From Methanomassiliicoccus sp. UBA6 (GTDB lineage Archaea; Thermoplasmatota; Thermoplasmata; Methanomassiliicoccales; Methanomassiliicoccaceae), in contig DAVH01000034.1 in assembly GCA_002508545.1 (NCBI GenBank), positions 38,251 to 43,258 of the forward strand: a DNA stretch of 5,008 nucleotides. Direction: 5' to 3'. Below are positions 1 through 4,886 of the stretch, in pieces; position 1 is the stretch's first letter; every line of letters begins with the position of its first letter. The translations under genes and the position numbers were made by a program. Below the pieces are notes generated by a model that did not search any database, had not been told where the DNA came from, and saw only the letters and a program-made list of their open reading frames with translations.

Positions 1-997
1 AGTTGGTGGACGGGTTGGTCAGGGCGAGCAGCGCGGCCGAGTGCTCGAGCAGGCCGCCGATGTAGTACAGCGCGGTCTGGGACAGCATGCTGTACCCGTC
101 GGAATCGAAGAACACGTTCGTGCCTTTGTTGGACAGGCTCTGGTGGACGTGCATGCCCGTGCCGTTGTCACCGAACAGGGGCTTGGGCATGAAGGTCACG
201 GTCTTGCCGTGAGCGGCGGCGGTGTTCTTCAGGACATACTTGTACAGCATGACCTGGTCGGCCATCTTGGTGAGGGTCTGGTACCGCATGCCGATCTCGC
301 CCTGCCCGGCGGTGGCGACCTCGTGGTGGTGCACCTCGCACTCGATCCCCGCGGCCATGAGGTTGAGGACGCACTCGGACCTGAAGTCCTGTAGCGAGTC
401 GGTCGGGGGGACCGGGAAGTAACCCTCCTTGTTGCGGGGGCGGTGGCCGTGGTTCGTGCCGTTCACGTTGTTCCCGGAGTTCCAGATGCCCTCATCGGAA
501 TCGATGTAGTAGAACCCCGAATGCTGGTTCTGCTCGAACCGGACGGAATCGAAGACGAAGAACTCCAGCTCCGGGCCGAAGAAGGAGGTGTCCGCTATCC
601 CGGTGGTCTTCAGGTACTCCTCGGCCTTCTGGGCGATGAACCGGGGGTCCTTCTCGTACCGCTGGCCGCTGATCGGGTCCCGGACATTGCAGAACACCGA
701 CATGGTCGGGACCTTGCAGGCCGGGTCGATGATGGCGGTGTCGATGTCCGGGATCAGCAGCATGTCGCTCTCGTTGATCGAGGCGAAACCGCGGATGGAG
801 GATGCATCGAAGCCCACACCGTCCTTCAGCAGGTCGTCGCACATCCTGCCCGCAGGATATGTGATGTGCTGGAGGGTCCCCGGCACATCGGTGAACTTGA
901 AGTCGATCATCTTGACCCGGCCGGATGAGCACAGGTCCATGGCCTCCGCCCTCCGGTCGTTCTTCGCGTCGTGTTTCCTGATCTCTGAAACCATCAT
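1..997 (-). CDS. glnA: Glutamine synthetase, type I (beta-like), N-terminal 332 residues, cut by window edge
   Basis: Makes glutamine from glutamate, ammonia and ATP in the cytoplasm; type I enzymes are dodecamers. I translated it directly from the minus strand; it stays open to the window edge and ends in NPSTN, which in this family precedes the SYKRL motif, so roughly 130-140 residues are missing. The N-terminal beta-grasp domain contains the loop GFDASSIRGF (residues 62-71). The catalytic barrel shows metal/ammonium-site glutamates E143 and E145 in FFGPELEFF, E226 and E234 in HHHEVATAGQGEIG, the loop FMPKPLFGDNGTGMHVHQS (269-287) and H283. Residues about 160-195 (YYIDSDEGIWNSG...EGYFPVPPTDSLQD) match the insertion typical of the GSI-beta subtype (E. 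coli, actinobacteria). The Tyr adenylylation site lies outside the window. Two in-frame ATGs (997 and 994) are both usable; I list the first. It is divergent from tyrS and has its own promoter. Confidence 0.97.
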   Translation of the reverse strand, partial: MMVSEIRKHDAKNDRRAEAMDLCSSGRVKMIDFKFTDVPGTLQHITYPAGRMCDDLLKDGVGFDASSIRGFASINESDMLLIPDIDTAIIDPACKVPTMSVFCNVRDPISGQRYEKDPRFIAQKAEEYLKTTGIADTSFFGPELEFFVFDSVRFEQNQHSGFYYIDSDEGIWNSGNNVNGTNHGHRPRNKEGYFPVPPTDSLQDFRSECVLNLMAAGIECEVHHHEVATAGQGEIGMRYQTLTKMADQVMLYKYVLKNTAAAHGKTVTFMPKPLFGDNGTGMHVHQSLSNKGTNVFFDSDGYSMLSQTALYYIGGLLEHSAALLALTNPSTN

Positions 998-1004
998 TCC
1001 TCTC
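998..1004 (-). promoter_or_regulatory. Shine-Dalgarno site of glnA
   Basis: On the minus strand GTGAGGA lies directly before the ATGATG start. The GTGA core pairs with the 16S 3' end (AUCACCUCC), 3 nt before the first ATG and 6 nt before the second, so either start could be used. Together with a predicted leader of about 110 nt, this marks glnA as leadered, unlike tyrS and the DHH gene. Confidence 0.55.
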
Positions 1005-1120
1005 ACGTCCTTCTGCCGTTCGTCCCCGGACATTTGCGGCGGGACCACCGCTCTTCCTGAACGTTCGACGGGCTTTCTTGCCTCAGCCTATACGCCCTTC
1101 GCGCTCAGGCAAACCGCTAT

Positions 1121-1193
1121 AGACAAATGCATAATATAAACTTTTCTTGCGAGACAAATGTAGGGCGTACTTAACAAGAATGAGACATATGTA
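1121..1193. repeat. Three 11-bp direct repeats phased at exactly 31 bp (candidate operator array)
   Basis: Copies are AGACAAATGCA (1121-1131), AGACAAATGTA (1152-1162) and AGACATATGTA (1183-1193). Start-to-start spacing is 31 and 31 bp, close to three helical turns, so all copies face the same side of the DNA. Nine of 11 positions are invariant. The core ACAWATGY is close to the dyad ACA-N2-TGT; copy 3 is a perfect 8-bp palindrome (ACATATGT, 1185-1192), which suits a dimeric regulator. Copy 1 lies between the glnA TATA box and the expected start site; copies 2 and 3 lie upstream. The intervening 20 bp are not conserved, so this is a site array and not a tandem duplication. Its assignment to glnA rather than tyrS rests on distance to the promoter. 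Confidence 0.65.
1131..1146 (-). promoter_or_regulatory. Archaeal BRE/TATA promoter of glnA
   Basis: Read on the minus strand, 1146-1131 is GAAAAGTTTATATTAT: a purine-rich BRE (GAAAAG) followed by a near-consensus archaeal TATA box (TTTATATTAT). Transcription would start about 25 bp downstream, near 1108-1112, giving a leader of about 110 nt before the ATG at 997. It is the best TATA match in the window. The 3' edge of the box touches the first of the three phased repeats, so a protein bound there would probably interfere with TBP/TFB or polymerase. Confidence 0.7.
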
Positions 1194-1198
1194 TGATT

Positions 1199-1213
1199 GG
1201 AATTATTTATTCC
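1199..1213. promoter_or_regulatory. GGAAT-N5-ATTCC perfect dyad
   Basis: The 15-bp sequence GGAATTATTTATTCC has perfect 5-bp inverted arms around TATTT. It lies just beyond the third phased repeat, about 60 bp upstream of the glnA TATA box. It resembles the methanogen nitrogen-repressor NrpR operator (GGAA-N6-TTCC), but here the outer arms are 7 bp apart rather than 6 and the position is further upstream than a classical operator. Treat it as a candidate binding site for an unidentified regulator. Confidence 0.35.
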
Positions 1214-1293
1214 TACTTGCATAGAAAATTTCGATCGCGGCCCTCGATGCATGTTGCGCTGGCCGCCCTGGAACGGGCCGCCGGCCCCTAAAC

Positions 1294-1303
1294 GATAAAT
1301 AAT
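1294..1303 (+). promoter_or_regulatory. TATA-like box of tyrS
   Basis: GATAAATAAT is an AT-rich island in GC-rich surroundings, centred about 31 bp before the tyrS ATG. A start site about 25 bp downstream falls at 1324-1330, giving a leaderless or nearly leaderless mRNA. This agrees with the lack of a Shine-Dalgarno sequence before the ATG. Confidence 0.5.
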
Positions 1304-1329
1304 GCGCAGGGAATCGGTACCCGAGTTAC

Positions 1330-2373
1330 ATGGACGCCGAAGAGAGGTTCAACCTGCTGGCCAGGAACACTGAGGAGATAGTCACCGTCGAGGAGCTGAA
1401 GCACATCCTCGCCACCAACCCCTCGCCCAGGGCCTATATCGGGTTCGAACCGTCCGGGCTGGTCCACCTCGGCTGGGTCCTTGTCGCCAACAAGATCAAG
1501 GACTTCGTCGACGCGGGGTTCGAGATGATCGTGTTCTTCGCCGACTGGCACGCGTACATCAACGACAAGCTGGGAGGCGACGTGGAGCGGATCCGCACCT
1601 GCGCCCACTACATGGAAGATTGCTTCGAGGCGCTCGGTGTGCCCCGGGACAAGGTCAAGTTCGTGCTCGCGTCGGAGATCATGGGGATCGAGTACTGGGA
1701 GATGGTCATGAAGGTCGGTAAGGTGACCTCGCTGTCCCGCATCAAGCGGGCCATGACCATCATGGGCCGCAAGGAGGACGACGCCGAGCTGGACTCCTCT
1801 AAGTTCCTGTACCCTCTGATGCAGGCGACGGACATCTTCCGGATGGATATCGATGTCGCCTACGCGGGCATAGATCAGCGCAGGGCGCACATGCTCGCCC
1901 GCGAGGCCGCGGAGAAGCTGAAATGGAAGGTACCGGTGGCGCTGCACACCCCCCTGCTCCCTGGGCTGAAGGGAATGAACCGCATGGACCCAATCGCCAA
2001 CAAGATGTCCAAGTCCGATCCTGACAGCGGCATCCTCATCCACGACACCCCGGAGGACATCGACCGCAAGATCAAGAAAGCGTTCTGTCCGCCCGAGGTG
2101 GAGGGAAACCCCCTGCTCGCGATAAGCAAATACCTCATATTCCCGAAGAACCCGGTGATGATCATCGACCGTCCGGAGAAGTTCGGCGGGAGGCTCGAGT
2201 TCCGCTCCTACGAGGAGCTGGAGAGCACCTACGTCGCCGGGAAGCTCCATCCCATGGACCTCAAGAGCGGGGTGGCCAGGGCGCTCAGCGAGCAGCTGGC
2301 GCCGGCGAGGGCGTACTTCGAGAGGAACCCCGATAACTACAACGCCATGAAGAAGGCCATCGGGCTCCTCTGA
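1330..2373 (+). CDS. tyrS: Tyrosyl-tRNA synthetase (archaeal/eukaryotic type)
   Basis: Class I aminoacyl-tRNA synthetase that charges tRNA-Tyr with tyrosine in an ATP-dependent reaction in the cytoplasm. The 347-residue product has the Rossmann catalytic domain first: YIGFEPSG (36-43) and the HIGH-type signature HLGW (46-49), then the KMSKS loop intact as KMSKS (225-229). Tyrosine-pocket residues known from the M. jannaschii enzyme are recognisable: Y36, Y161, Q165 and D168 in YPLMQATD, and Q183 in DQRR. The C-terminal part has RPEKFGG (281-287), SYEELES and HPMDLK (307-312), characteristic of archaeal TyrRS and arguing against TrpRS, its close paralogue. It is somewhat longer than the 306-residue M. 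jannaschii protein. The ATG at 1330 gives the expected N-terminus (EERFNLLARNTEEIVT), has no Shine-Dalgarno site and lies about 31 bp from a TATA box, so it is probably leaderless. The stop is TGA. Confidence 0.97.
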   Translation: MDAEERFNLLARNTEEIVTVEELKHILATNPSPRAYIGFEPSGLVHLGWVLVANKIKDFVDAGFEMIVFFADWHAYINDKLGGDVERIRTCAHYMEDCFEALGVPRDKVKFVLASEIMGIEYWEMVMKVGKVTSLSRIKRAMTIMGRKEDDAELDSSKFLYPLMQATDIFRMDIDVAYAGIDQRRAHMLAREAAEKLKWKVPVALHTPLLPGLKGMNRMDPIANKMSKSDPDSGILIHDTPEDIDRKIKKAFCPPEVEGNPLLAISKYLIFPKNPVMIIDRPEKFGGRLEFRSYEELESTYVAGKLHPMDLKSGVARALSEQLAPARAYFERNPDNYNAMKKAIGLL

Positions 2374-2412
2374 GCCCCTCTCGTGATCGTGGCGGGGAGA
2401 ACGGAGCGGCGT

Positions 2413-2423
2413 CATCTTTTTTA
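2413..2423 (+). promoter_or_regulatory. T-run: probable promoter of the HAD gene and/or terminator of tyrS
   Basis: A run of six T (2417-2422) in otherwise GC-rich DNA follows the tyrS stop by 43 bp and precedes the HAD ATG by 24 bp. Archaeal polymerase terminates at T-runs, so it may end tyrS transcripts. The stretch CATCTTTTTTA is also centred about 27-29 bp before the ATG, where a TATA element for a leaderless transcript would be. No strong Shine-Dalgarno site is visible before the ATG. Both roles are inferred; the TATA match is weak. Confidence 0.4.
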
Positions 2424-2446
2424 CCGGGCACGCCCTCGTTCGACCC

Positions 2447-3148
2447 ATGACCCTGCGCGTCGTGCTCGTCGACCTCGGAGGGACGCTGGTCGATTTCTTC
2501 GGCCACACCACTCCCGGGAAGGTCCTCCCCTTGGCCCTGGCCTCGGCCCGGCGGGTCCTGATCGAGAAGGGGAGGGACGCACCCCCTCTCGCCGTCCTGG
2601 AATCGCGGTGGGGGTGGAGCGCGCAGAGCCCCGACGATCCGGTGGTCCGGCCACTGGAGGGCCGTTTGGCCAGGACCTTCGGGCTGGGAGATGAGGACGA
2701 GGTCCTTCCCGCCCTCTGCCGCTCGTTCATGGTCCCCCTGTTCCGCCAGGCGAGACGGTTCGAGGACGCCCTGCCGTTCCTCGATTCCCTCCGTCAGATG
2801 GGGTATGAGGCGATCATCGTCTCCAACACCACCTGGGGAAGCCCGGCGGAGCTGTGGAGGGAACAGCTCTCCCGAACCGGCATCGGGGCCAGGGTGAGCG
2901 GGTCGGTGTTCTGCCGGGACGTCGGATGGAGAAAGCCGGACCCGCGCATCTTCGCCCATGCTCTCGGGGTCGCCAAGGCCAGGCCCGAGGAGTGCCTGTT
3001 CGTCGGCGACAACCCGATATGGGACGTCGAGGGCCCGGGCAAGGCTGGCATTCCCGGCGTTCTGCTCGATCGTCGGATAGAGTTCGCCGGGCAGGGCCAT
3101 GACAGAATAATCAACCTTATGGAACTGGTCCGGCGCCTTCAGGACTGA
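2447..3148 (+). CDS. HAD-superfamily hydrolase with variant motif I (DLGGT)
   Basis: Predicted soluble 233-residue haloacid-dehalogenase-like hydrolase. The motifs appear in order: motif I VDLGGTLVD with nucleophile D9; a helical cap region (about 20-110); motif II IIVSN with S126; motif III K163 in WRKPDP; motif IV VGDNPIWDVEG with acidic residues D188 and D193. Length and cap placement after motif I fit subfamily I enzymes of the phosphoglycolate phosphatase/dehalogenase type. Motif I lacks the second aspartate of DxDxT: residue 11 is Gly. That Asp is the usual general acid/base of phosphatases, so the reaction cannot be assigned confidently to phosphatase activity; related DLGGT sequences do occur in the superfamily. 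The ATG at 2447 starts directly at the first beta strand (LRVVLVDL). It follows tyrS by 73 bp with its own promoter-like T-run and overlaps the convergent DHH gene by 10 bp. Substrate unknown. Confidence 0.9.
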   Translation: MTLRVVLVDLGGTLVDFFGHTTPGKVLPLALASARRVLIEKGRDAPPLAVLESRWGWSAQSPDDPVVRPLEGRLARTFGLGDEDEVLPALCRSFMVPLFRQARRFEDALPFLDSLRQMGYEAIIVSNTTWGSPAELWREQLSRTGIGARVSGSVFCRDVGWRKPDPRIFAHALGVAKARPEECLFVGDNPIWDVEGPGKAGIPGVLLDRRIEFAGQGHDRIINLMELVRRLQD

Positions 3149-4101
3149 GACCGGGCGGAGTCGCGCAGCTCCCTGAAGAACGCCATCGATCGCGCCATGC
3201 AGATGTTCAGGATCGCCTCCACGTCGCCCACGCCGGTGAGCCCGGCGGCGCCGGCATGGCCTCCCCCGTTGTTGCTGGTCTCCCCGCCGACATCGTCGAG
3301 GAGCTTCCCGAGGTGCATGCCCTTCCTCACGATGTCCTGTCTCGCCCGGGCACTGATCCGGAACCTCTCGTCCCGCTGGGAGCCGACGAAGGCGACATCG
3401 GCCCCGATGCTCAGCAGGGCCTTGCAGACCGAGCTCTCGTGGGCGCTCCCCAGGGAAATGGCCACGATGTTGTCTCCCAGCCGGTCGAAGCGCATTCTCT
3501 GGGCGCCCTTCAGCTGGGAGATGCGCTCGGAGACGTCCGGCTCGAGGTCGGTGAGGTCCATCACCTCGTCCATGTTGATTCCGCTGGCCTCCATGATTTC
3601 GGAGAACGTGCGCATCATGGCGGCATCGGCGAACCGGAAGTGCCCGCTGTCCGTGAGCATGCCGACCGCCAGTGCCAACCCTATGCGCCGGTCGATCTCT
3701 GTCCCCGCGGCCTTCAGGATGTCGAACACCATCTCCGCGCAGCTGCGCCTAGTCTCGTCGCAGTAGAAGAGCACTCCATCCCAGTCCCCGCAGGGAGCGT
3801 GATGGTCGATGGCCACGATGTCCCGCCCGGTCAGGTCGATGCCCACCTGCTCCATCGAGGAGGAGTCCACCACCACGACGACATCGTACATGTCCAGGTC
3901 CACGGCGCTCTCCACCTCGATCTCCAGGTTGGAGGCCATCACCTTGGCCAGGCGGTCGAGGCCGCCCAGGGCGGCGACGGTCATGTTCGGGAAGGCTCGG
4001 TACAGCGCGTAGGCCGAGCCCAGGGCGTCAGGGTCGGCGTTGCCGTGCAACAGAACGATCTTCTTTCCCGACATGAGCTTCTGGACTATGGTGGACAGCA
4101 T
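3139..4101 (-). CDS. DHH-family phosphoesterase (NrnA-like)
   Basis: Predicted cytoplasmic metal-dependent phosphoesterase of 320 residues. The N-terminal DHH domain has HGNADPDALGSA (19-30) with metal-binding H19, D23 and D25, D79 in VVVVDSS, the DHH motif itself (D99-H101 in AIDHHAP) and D151 in LTDSGHFRF. The C-terminal DHHA1 domain carries GGGHAGAAG (279-287), a substrate-binding loop. Length and two-domain order match the NrnA/oligoribonuclease-pAp phosphatase group; there are no CBS or RecJ-type extra domains. Likely substrates are short oligonucleotides, cyclic dinucleotide products or pAp, but sequence does not decide. I chose the ATG at 4101: a TATA-like element sits 25 bp upstream (leaderless) and the protein then starts just before its first helix. 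The longer in-frame reading from 4167 would need a TTG and adds an unlike-family N-terminus. It lies downstream of rpoP-pcc1-pfdB on the same strand, separated by a probable terminator. Confidence 0.92.
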   Translation of the reverse strand: MLSTIVQKLMSGKKIVLLHGNADPDALGSAYALYRAFPNMTVAALGGLDRLAKVMASNLEIEVESAVDLDMYDVVVVVDSSSMEQVGIDLTGRDIVAIDHHAPCGDWDGVLFYCDETRRSCAEMVFDILKAAGTEIDRRIGLALAVGMLTDSGHFRFADAAMMRTFSEIMEASGINMDEVMDLTDLEPDVSERISQLKGAQRMRFDRLGDNIVAISLGSAHESSVCKALLSIGADVAFVGSQRDERFRISARARQDIVRKGMHLGKLLDDVGGETSNNGGGHAGAAGLTGVGDVEAILNICMARSMAFFRELRDSARSQS

Positions 4102-4120
4102 CCCAAGGTGGTATGTCCAA

Positions 4121-4130
4121 ATGATATTAG
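4121..4130 (-). promoter_or_regulatory. TATA-like box of the DHH gene
   Basis: On the minus strand, CTAATATCAT preceded by GAAAGGT (a possible BRE) is centred 25 bp upstream of the ATG at 4101. That is the spacing of a TATA box whose transcript starts at the A of the start codon. It supports both an independent promoter and the 4101 start. Confidence 0.5.
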
Positions 4131-4214
4131 ACCTTTCGCCGGAGCGGGAAGGAAGGCACGAAGGCAATGCGAACGTTCATCTTTGGTCGATGGACTGGGC
4201 GATGGATATGAGAT

Positions 4215-4242
4215 AAAAAACAGGATGGCCGGGAGGTCCCGG
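4215..4242 (-). terminator. Hairpin plus T-run after the rpoP-pcc1-pfdB operon
   Basis: Read on the minus strand, 8 nt past the pfdB stop a CCGGG-ACCT-CCCGG hairpin (4242-4229) is followed 8 nt later by six T (4220-4215). The T-run alone would be a typical archaeal termination signal; the GC-rich stem adds a bacterial-like look. It would separate the operon from the DHH gene downstream. Confidence 0.5.
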
Positions 4243-4250
4243 AAAGGTAT

Positions 4251-4643
4251 TCACTCGCCGGGCGATCTGCCCATGGGCGCGATAGGTGCGGTGCCCGCGC
4301 CGGCGGAGAGGGCCTTGTTCAGCTGGTCCTGGAGCACCTGATAGCGGTCCTTCAGGGACTTCTCCTGCCTCTCCAGGGTCTTGACCCGGATCTCCATGGT
4401 CTCTTTGTCCTCCTCGATCTCCTTGAGGACGGACTCCTTGTTCTCCGCCCTGATCAACAGGGAGCCGATGGACTTGTAGATCACGACATCCTCCGGGGAC
4501 TTGCCAAGCTCTTCCGTAGTGCGCTGCATCTCCTTCAGCTGAGCGTCCATCTGGAACTTCTGGTTGAGCACCGCCTGCAACTGCTGCTGGAGCTGCTGGA
4601 ACTGAGCGATCTGATTCTGGACCTTGGGGCTTAGTTCATTCAT
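4251..4643 (-). CDS. pfdB: Prefoldin subunit beta
   Basis: Beta subunit of the hexameric (alpha2-beta4) prefoldin, an ATP-independent cytosolic chaperone that holds unfolded proteins and passes them to the thermosome. The 130-residue protein begins MNELSPKVQNQIAQFQQLQ and forms a long N-terminal coiled coil (about 5-48), a central beta-hairpin region (SPEDVVIYKSIGSLLIRAE, about 50-68) and a second coiled coil (about 70-113), the standard prefoldin beta layout. A low-complexity Ala/Gly/Pro tail of about 17 residues makes it slightly longer than the usual 115-120. The ATG at 4643 is preferred over an in-frame GTG at 4652, because that GTG lies inside the AGGTGA Shine-Dalgarno site. The gene overlaps pcc1 by 8 nt (ATGAATGA), indicating translational coupling. 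A terminator-like element follows. Confidence 0.95.
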   Translation of the reverse strand: MNELSPKVQNQIAQFQQLQQQLQAVLNQKFQMDAQLKEMQRTTEELGKSPEDVVIYKSIGSLLIRAENKESVLKEIEEDKETMEIRVKTLERQEKSLKDRYQVLQDQLNKALSAGAGTAPIAPMGRSPGE

Positions 4644-4878
4644 CTGATTCACCTACCATGTTACCGATCTCTTCCGAGATTCTGATCCACCTGAGATATG
4701 AATTTAGAGCGGCCCGCAGGGCACCGAGGTCGGAGGCCTCGATGTTGAGGACGATCTCCCTCTCGCCAGGGACGATGTTGACCCTGGTGCGTGGGATCTC
4801 CCTCCCGACCTCGGGGCGGAGCGCACCCCATACGGCCTTGCCGTGCGGGGTGGCCAAGCGAAGGGTTGCCCGAGGCAT
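4636..4878 (-). CDS. pcc1: KEOPS complex subunit Pcc1
   Basis: Small dimerising subunit of the KEOPS complex (Kae1-Bud32-Cgi121-Pcc1), which makes the N6-threonylcarbamoyl-adenosine (t6A37) modification in ANN-decoding tRNAs; Pcc1 binds Kae1 and promotes dimerisation. The 80-residue protein fits the family length. Visible hallmarks are the first beta strand (RATLRLATP), the helix with ALRPE (19-23), the strands RTRVNIV and REIVLNIEA, and the highly characteristic DLGALRAALNSYLRWI (50-65) before a final helix (SEEIGNMV). The ATG at 4878 starts 3 nt after the rpoP stop, preceded by GGTGA, a Shine-Dalgarno site that contains the rpoP stop codon. It is followed by pfdB with an 8-nt overlap. Location of Pcc1 between rpoP and prefoldin beta is a conserved archaeal arrangement. 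Confidence 0.93.
   Translation of the reverse strand: MPRATLRLATPHGKAVWGALRPEVGREIPRTRVNIVPGEREIVLNIEASDLGALRAALNSYLRWIRISEEIGNMVGESDE
4649..4654 (-). promoter_or_regulatory. Shine-Dalgarno site that fixes the pfdB start
   Basis: AGGTGA on the minus strand, 5 nt before the ATG at 4643 and inside the pcc1 coding region. It contains the in-frame GTG (4652-4650) that would otherwise be read as the start, ruling that codon out. Confidence 0.7.
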
Positions 4879-4881
4879 CCT

Positions 4882-4886
4882 TCACC
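4882..4886 (-). promoter_or_regulatory. Shine-Dalgarno site of pcc1 overlapping the rpoP stop
   Basis: GGTGA on the minus strand, 3 nt before the pcc1 ATG. Its last three bases are the TGA stop of rpoP, so termination of one gene and initiation of the next occur at the same place. Confidence 0.6.

Larger units (their letters stand above)
998..1329. other. Divergent intergenic region between glnA and tyrS
   Basis: No protein-coding gene is supported in these 332 bp. From left to right it holds the glnA leader (about 998-1110), a BRE/TATA promoter for glnA (1131-1146), three 31-bp-phased 11-bp repeats (1121-1193), a GGAAT/ATTCC dyad (1199-1213), a GC-rich stretch of no evident function (about 1232-1290) and a TATA-like box for tyrS (1294-1303). 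Bases 1111-1231 are clearly more AT-rich than the flanking genes, as expected for promoter DNA. I looked for tRNA-like structure and riboswitch-like elements and saw none convincing. Confidence 0.8.

Noticed and set aside
1058..1067. TGAACGTTCG, recurring as its reverse complement at 4170-4179
   Set aside because: A shared 10-mer built on the palindrome GAACGTTC in two intergenic regions is interesting to see, but with only two copies and no common position relative to promoters, chance is sufficient.
1080..1110. Possible hairpin GCCTCAG...CTCAGGC in the glnA upstream region
   Set aside because: The arms contain a mismatch in the middle and a 17-nt loop; most of it is at or around the predicted transcription start, so a leader structure is not supported.
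443..1139. Plus-strand open frames opposite glnA
   Set aside because: They lie opposite a strongly conserved glutamine synthetase; no motif, promoter or ribosome site supports them.
1121..1213. 31-bp spaced repeats as a miniature CRISPR array
   Set aside because: The conserved unit is only 11 bp, the spacers are 20 bp, there are just three copies and the array sits on a promoter; no cas gene is present.
1232..1290. GC-rich stretch with repeated GGCCGCC as a possible small RNA
   Set aside because: No tRNA, snoRNA or stable extended fold is evident, and no promoter faces it other than the tyrS TATA downstream.
1288..2730. Long minus-strand open frame of 480 codons opposite tyrS
   Set aside because: It mirrors tyrS in GC-rich sequence, has no recognisable domain, is rich in Arg/Gly/His/Val as antisense frames are, and spans two real genes and the intergenic promoter.
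4102..4167. N-terminal extension of the DHH protein to 342 residues
   Set aside because: Requires a TTG start, has no Shine-Dalgarno site, covers the TATA-like element and adds residues not expected before the first DHH-domain strand.
3256..4341. Plus-strand open frame of 361 codons opposite the DHH gene
   Set aside because: Antisense shadow of the DHH gene, whose DHH and DHHA1 motifs are unmistakable; the shadow reads in His/Val/Gly-rich low-information sequence and runs through the terminator and promoter region.
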